Assembly: GCA_945901215.1 (NCBI GenBank)
Contig: CAMDKE010000014.1
Coordinates: forward strand, 1-17,358
Origin: Comamonas sp. lk
GTDB taxonomy: Bacteria; Pseudomonadota; Gammaproteobacteria; Burkholderiales; Burkholderiaceae_C
Length of the DNA stretch: 17,358 nucleotides
Reading direction: 5' to 3'
The first letter of the stretch is position 1. Each line of letters opens with the position of its first letter. The position numbers were made by a program, and so were the translations under genes. The notes under the pieces were generated by a model. That model did not search any database and had not been told where the DNA came from. It saw only the letters and a program-made list of their open reading frames with translations. Positions 14,145 through 17,358 of this stretch are shown in pieces.

Positions 14145-17100
14145 CCGGTTTGCCTACAACCAAGCCCTTGGCCAACCCCGCCGAGTCGCCCGACGGCACG
14201 CACGTTTTGCGACCCGAAACCTTCGACCTGTGGGGCAGCCGCTTAATTGAAGCCAGTGCCGGTACTGGCAAGACCTGGACGATTGCCGCGCTCTACCTGC
14301 GCTTGGTGTTGGGCCACGGCGGCGCGCAACACGGCTTCGAGCGCCCCTTGCGCCCGCCCGAGATTCTGGTGATGACCTTTACACGGGCTGCAACGAGGGA
14401 GCTGTCTGAGCGCATCCGCAAACGCCTGCATGAGGCGGCGGCGTACTTTCGCGCAGCACCCGGCGCCACAGGCCACGCACCAGACCCCTATCTGGACCTG
14501 CTGGCTAAAGCCTACCCGGCAGGCCAGCCGCGCCAGCGGGCGGCCTGGGCCTTGGCCATGGCAGCCGACACCATGGACGACGCAGCCGTGCACACCATCG
14601 ACGCCTGGTGCCAGCGCATGCTCAAACAACATGCCTTTGACAGCGGCAGCCTGTTTGACGAAACACTGGTGGCTAATGAAGAAGCCCTGCTAACTGAAGC
14701 GGTGCACGACTACTGGCGCCAAGCCGTATACCCGCTGGCCGACGAGCCTTTGCGCCAAGTGCTGGCGGTTTGGAGCGGTGTGGAGGCGCTCTTGGCCGAC
14801 ATGCGCGCTTTGAAGGACCAGGATGTGCCGGCCAACCCCGGCGATCAAACACTGGCCCAGGCGCTCTCGCAGGCCACCGACCAACGCGCCCAAGAGATCA
14901 CCTTGCTCAAGCACGGCTGGGACCAGCGCGCGCAGTCCATGCAACACTGGCTGGACGCCCAAACCGCAGCCCCGGGCAAGGCATGGGACGGTCGCAAACT
15001 GCAATCCCGCCACTTCACGGCCTGGCTAAAGGCGCTGCAGGGATGGGCCGATGGCAGCGATCCGCAAGAGCTGCCCACGATCAGCGACGCCGGCTGGGAA
15101 CGCCTGAGCCCCGCGGGCTTGCTGCAAGCGCGCAAAGCAGGCGCTCCCGCGCTGCAAATCCCCACCGAGTTTTCCCAGTTTTCCGCTTTGAAGCAATCTC
15201 TTGAGGCGCTGCCCGGGATCCAGGTGGCGCTACTTATGCACGCGGCCAACCACACCCGCAGGCGCCTGCAGACACTCAAGCGCCAGACCAGCAGCTTTGG
15301 TTTTTCGGACATGCTTGAACGCCTGCACGCCGCCTTGCAGGGTGAAAACGGCGAGCGCCTGCGCGAACGTATTCGTCAGCAGTATCCGGTGGCGCTGGTA
15401 GACGAGTTCCAAGACACCTCGCCGCTGCAATACCAAATTTTTGACCGTATCTACCAAGTCGAGCGCAACGACCGCGGCAGCGCCCTGCTGCTCATCGGCG
15501 ACCCAAAGCAGTCGATTTACGCGTTTCGTGGGGCCGACATCCAAAGCTATATGCAGGCGCGGCGCGCCAGCGCGGGGCGCCACTACGCGCTACAAACCAA
15601 CTTTCGCTCCACTGCAGCCTTGGTGGATGCAGTGAATCACTGGTTTTCGCATGCCGAGCGATTCTGCGCACAAGCTGCCTTTGCTTACCGCACGGCGCAG
15701 GACAACCCCCTGCCCTTCGTGCTGGTGCACGCCAACGGTCGGGCGGCGCAGTTTCGCGATACAGGCGGTGGGCTAGCCGCCATGACCCTGGTGCACGACC
15801 TGCAGCCCCGTAACGCAGACGGCATGCGCGCGCATTTGGCCCAGTTGTGTGCCGAACGCATCGTGCAATGGCTCAACGACCCCCAGGCTGGTTTTTACAC
15901 GCCGGCTAGCCCAACCGAACCGGCGCAATTCAACCGCCTGCAACCCGCAGACATCGCTGTTTTGGTACGCACGGGCACCGAAGCCACCGCCGTGCGCCAG
16001 GCGCTGGAGCGCCGGGCCGTGGCCTCGGTCTACCTATCGGACCGCGACTCGGTATTTGACAGCGCCGAGGCGCGTGACCTGGTGCTCTGGCTGCGCGCGG
16101 TGGATGCACCGCAAGACGTGCGACTGGCGCGCGCCGCATGGGCCAGCGCCACACTAGGCCTGAGCTTGGAAACCCTGGCCGAACTGGCACGCGACGAAGA
16201 AGCCTTTGACGCACGCGCCGAGCAGCTGCGCCAGCTGCGCACTGTCTGGCAAACCCAGGGCGTGCTGGCCATGCTGCGCCAGTCCTTGCACCAGTTAGGC
16301 CTGGCCGCGCAGTGGCTGAGCCAGCCCCAGGGCGAGCGCACCCTGACCAATTTTTTGCACCTTGCCGAACTCTTGCAAGCCGCCAGCGCCCAGGTCGATG
16401 GCGAGCGCTCGCTGATCCGTTGGCTGGTGCAGCAAACCCAGCAAGAGCACGCCCAGGCCGACGAACAGGTCGTGCGGCTGGAGAGCGATGCAGACCTGGT
16501 CAAGGTCGTGACCATTCACAAAAGCAAGGGCATGGAGTACCCGGTCGTCTGCCTGCCCTACGCCAGCAGCTTTCGCGAGAAAGACGCTGCACGCACACTG
16601 TTTGTGCATGGCGCCGATGCCCAAGGGCAGCGCACGGTCTTGCTTAACTACAGCCAAGACCAGTTGGCGCAAGCCCAGCACGAGCGCCTGCGCGAGGACG
16701 TGCGCTTGCTGTATGTGGCGCTGACACGGGCGCAGCACAGTGTATGGGTCGGGTTTTCTGCCCTCACCGTGGGCCAGAGCACGCAGTGCATGTCACACAA
16801 AAGCGCAAGCGGTTACGTGTTGGGCAGCGCCCAGGCGCTCGAGGCCGCGCAGTGGCTGCAGGTGCTGCAGGCTTTTGCAGCACCCTGCGCGGGAATGGTG
16901 CTCGAAGCAGGCCTGGCGCCCGAGGACCTGAGCTGCACACCATTGGCGCGCATGGAGGCCACTACCAGCTTACGCGCGATGCCAGACTACCAAGCGCCAT
17001 TTGAGCGCGATTGGAGCATTGGCAGCTTCTCGCGCCTGACCAAAGACCTGGGCACGCAGGGCTCTGAGCTCTCGCCTCTGCGCAGCGCCCGCCCGGCCGA

Positions 17101-17358
17101 CGACGAAGCGGCGTGGAGCAGCAACGCACCCGAACCGGACACACCGGCGCCGACCGAAACCGCAGCGCTGGGGCCGCGGCACACCCTGGCGCGGGGCGCT
17201 AAAGGCGGTAACTTTTTACACGAGCAATTAGAGTGGCTGGCCCGTGAGCAATTTGCGCTGGCCACCAACCCCGCGTTAGCCGAGCGGCTAAAGAAACGCT
17301 GCGAGCGCAGCGACTACGCAGCCTACGCCCCGGACCTGGTGCTGTGGCTAGCAGAAGT
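14141..17358 (+). CDS. recB: Exodeoxyribonuclease V subunit beta (RecB), partial at right edge
   Basis: RecB is the 3'-5' SF1A helicase and the sole nuclease of RecBCD. The frame is open from the ATG at 14141 (ATGA overlap with recC) to the window end, about 1072 codons. Visible motifs: Walker A ASAGTGKT (38-45), motif Ia TFTRAATREL, motif II VDEFQD (420-425), motif III GDPKQSIYAFRGAD (453-466), motif IV near TNFRST, motif V TIHKSKGMEYP (791-801) and motif VI LLYVALTRAQH (from 857). After a Pro/Ala-rich linker the nuclease domain begins (GAKGGNFLHEQLEWL, with His1027, probably the first metal ligand). The catalytic Asp-Asp-Lys residues lie beyond the window, so nuclease integrity cannot be judged. 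recD is expected next. Confidence 0.96.
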   Translation, partial: MTGLPTTKPLANPAESPDGTHVLRPETFDLWGSRLIEASAGTGKTWTIAALYLRLVLGHGGAQHGFERPLRPPEILVMTFTRAATRELSERIRKRLHEAAAYFRAAPGATGHAPDPYLDLLAKAYPAGQPRQRAAWALAMAADTMDDAAVHTIDAWCQRMLKQHAFDSGSLFDETLVANEEALLTEAVHDYWRQAVYPLADEPLRQVLAVWSGVEALLADMRALKDQDVPANPGDQTLAQALSQATDQRAQEITLLKHGWDQRAQSMQHWLDAQTAAPGKAWDGRKLQSRHFTAWLKALQGWADGSDPQELPTISDAGWERLSPAGLLQARKAGAPALQIPTEFSQFSALKQSLEALPGIQVALLMHAANHTRRRLQTLKRQTSSFGFSDMLERLHAALQGENGERLRERIRQQYPVALVDEFQDTSPLQYQIFDRIYQVERNDRGSALLLIGDPKQSIYAFRGADIQSYMQARRASAGRHYALQTNFRSTAALVDAVNHWFSHAERFCAQAAFAYRTAQDNPLPFVLVHANGRAAQFRDTGGGLAAMTLVHDLQPRNADGMRAHLAQLCAERIVQWLNDPQAGFYTPASPTEPAQFNRLQPADIAVLVRTGTEATAVRQALERRAVASVYLSDRDSVFDSAEARDLVLWLRAVDAPQDVRLARAAWASATLGLSLETLAELARDEEAFDARAEQLRQLRTVWQTQGVLAMLRQSLHQLGLAAQWLSQPQGERTLTNFLHLAELLQAASAQVDGERSLIRWLVQQTQQEHAQADEQVVRLESDADLVKVVTIHKSKGMEYPVVCLPYASSFREKDAARTLFVHGADAQGQRTVLLNYSQDQLAQAQHERLREDVRLLYVALTRAQHSVWVGFSALTVGQSTQCMSHKSASGYVLGSAQALEAAQWLQVLQAFAAPCAGMVLEAGLAPEDLSCTPLARMEATTSLRAMPDYQAPFERDWSIGSFSRLTKDLGTQGSELSPLRSARPADDEAAWSSNAPEPDTPAPTETAALGPRHTLARGAKGGNFLHEQLEWLAREQFALATNPALAERLKKRCERSDYAAYAPDLVLWLAE

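Noticed and set aside
14141..17358. Possible frameshift or broken recB, since no closed frame of this size is seen
   Set aside because: Motifs II, III, V, VI and the nuclease-domain start all fall in the same frame from 14141. The frame simply continues past the window end.
1..17358. CRISPR arrays, tRNA genes, insertion sequences or prophage remnants
   Set aside because: No spaced direct repeats, cloverleaf-like sequences, transposase motifs or phage proteins were seen on either strand.

Overview
The window looks like an ordinary chromosomal segment of a GC-rich betaproteobacterium, most likely Burkholderiales and probably Comamonadaceae (Rhodoferax/Polaromonas/Acidovorax-like). This is inferred from the proteins and gene order, because no rRNA or other phylogenetic marker outside the proteins is present. 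There are no tRNA or rRNA genes, insertion sequences, prophage genes or CRISPR arrays, and no sign of recent transfer. Nearly all the DNA is coding.

Layout, left to right. (1) 1-1792, minus strand: the N-terminal part of a DEAD-box RNA helicase that runs off the left edge, preceded by a long structured leader, and oligoribonuclease orn upstream of it. (2) 1828-4395, plus strand: a tight set of a Ste24/CAAX-type M48 membrane metallopeptidase, a pterin-4a-carbinolamine dehydratase and the ribosome-assembly GTPase rsgA, with overlapping gene ends. (3) 4403-6062, minus strand: a CobD/CbiB-superfamily membrane protein and a CoA-pyrophosphatase-type Nudix hydrolase. (4) 6092-8390, minus strand: the classical rpsP-rimM-trmD-rplS operon (S16, 16S maturation factor, tRNA m1G37 methyltransferase, L19). 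(5) 8406-9358, plus strand: a phosphinothricin-acetyltransferase-like GNAT enzyme and a small membrane protein overlapping its stop codon. (6) 9388-10436, minus strand: two genes of unknown function, one a membrane protein and one coiled-coil. (7) 10629 to the right edge, plus strand: recC and recB of the RecBCD nuclease/helicase. recB is cut by the window before its catalytic nuclease residues, and recD is not in view.

Many of the genes concern RNA and translation: RNA helicase, oligoribonuclease, RsgA, S16, RimM, TrmD and L19. The right end concerns double-strand-break repair.

No new multi-gene system is evident. The most interesting signals are regulatory. In the rpsP operon an intrinsic-terminator-like hairpin follows rpsP, and a perfect extended -10 box sits at the end of trmD just ahead of rplS. 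Together these would let the two abundant ribosomal proteins be made at higher levels than the two enzymes between them. The helicase gene has a leader with several adjacent hairpins. The two uncharacterised genes next to recCB and the orphan CobD-like protein are the main protein unknowns.
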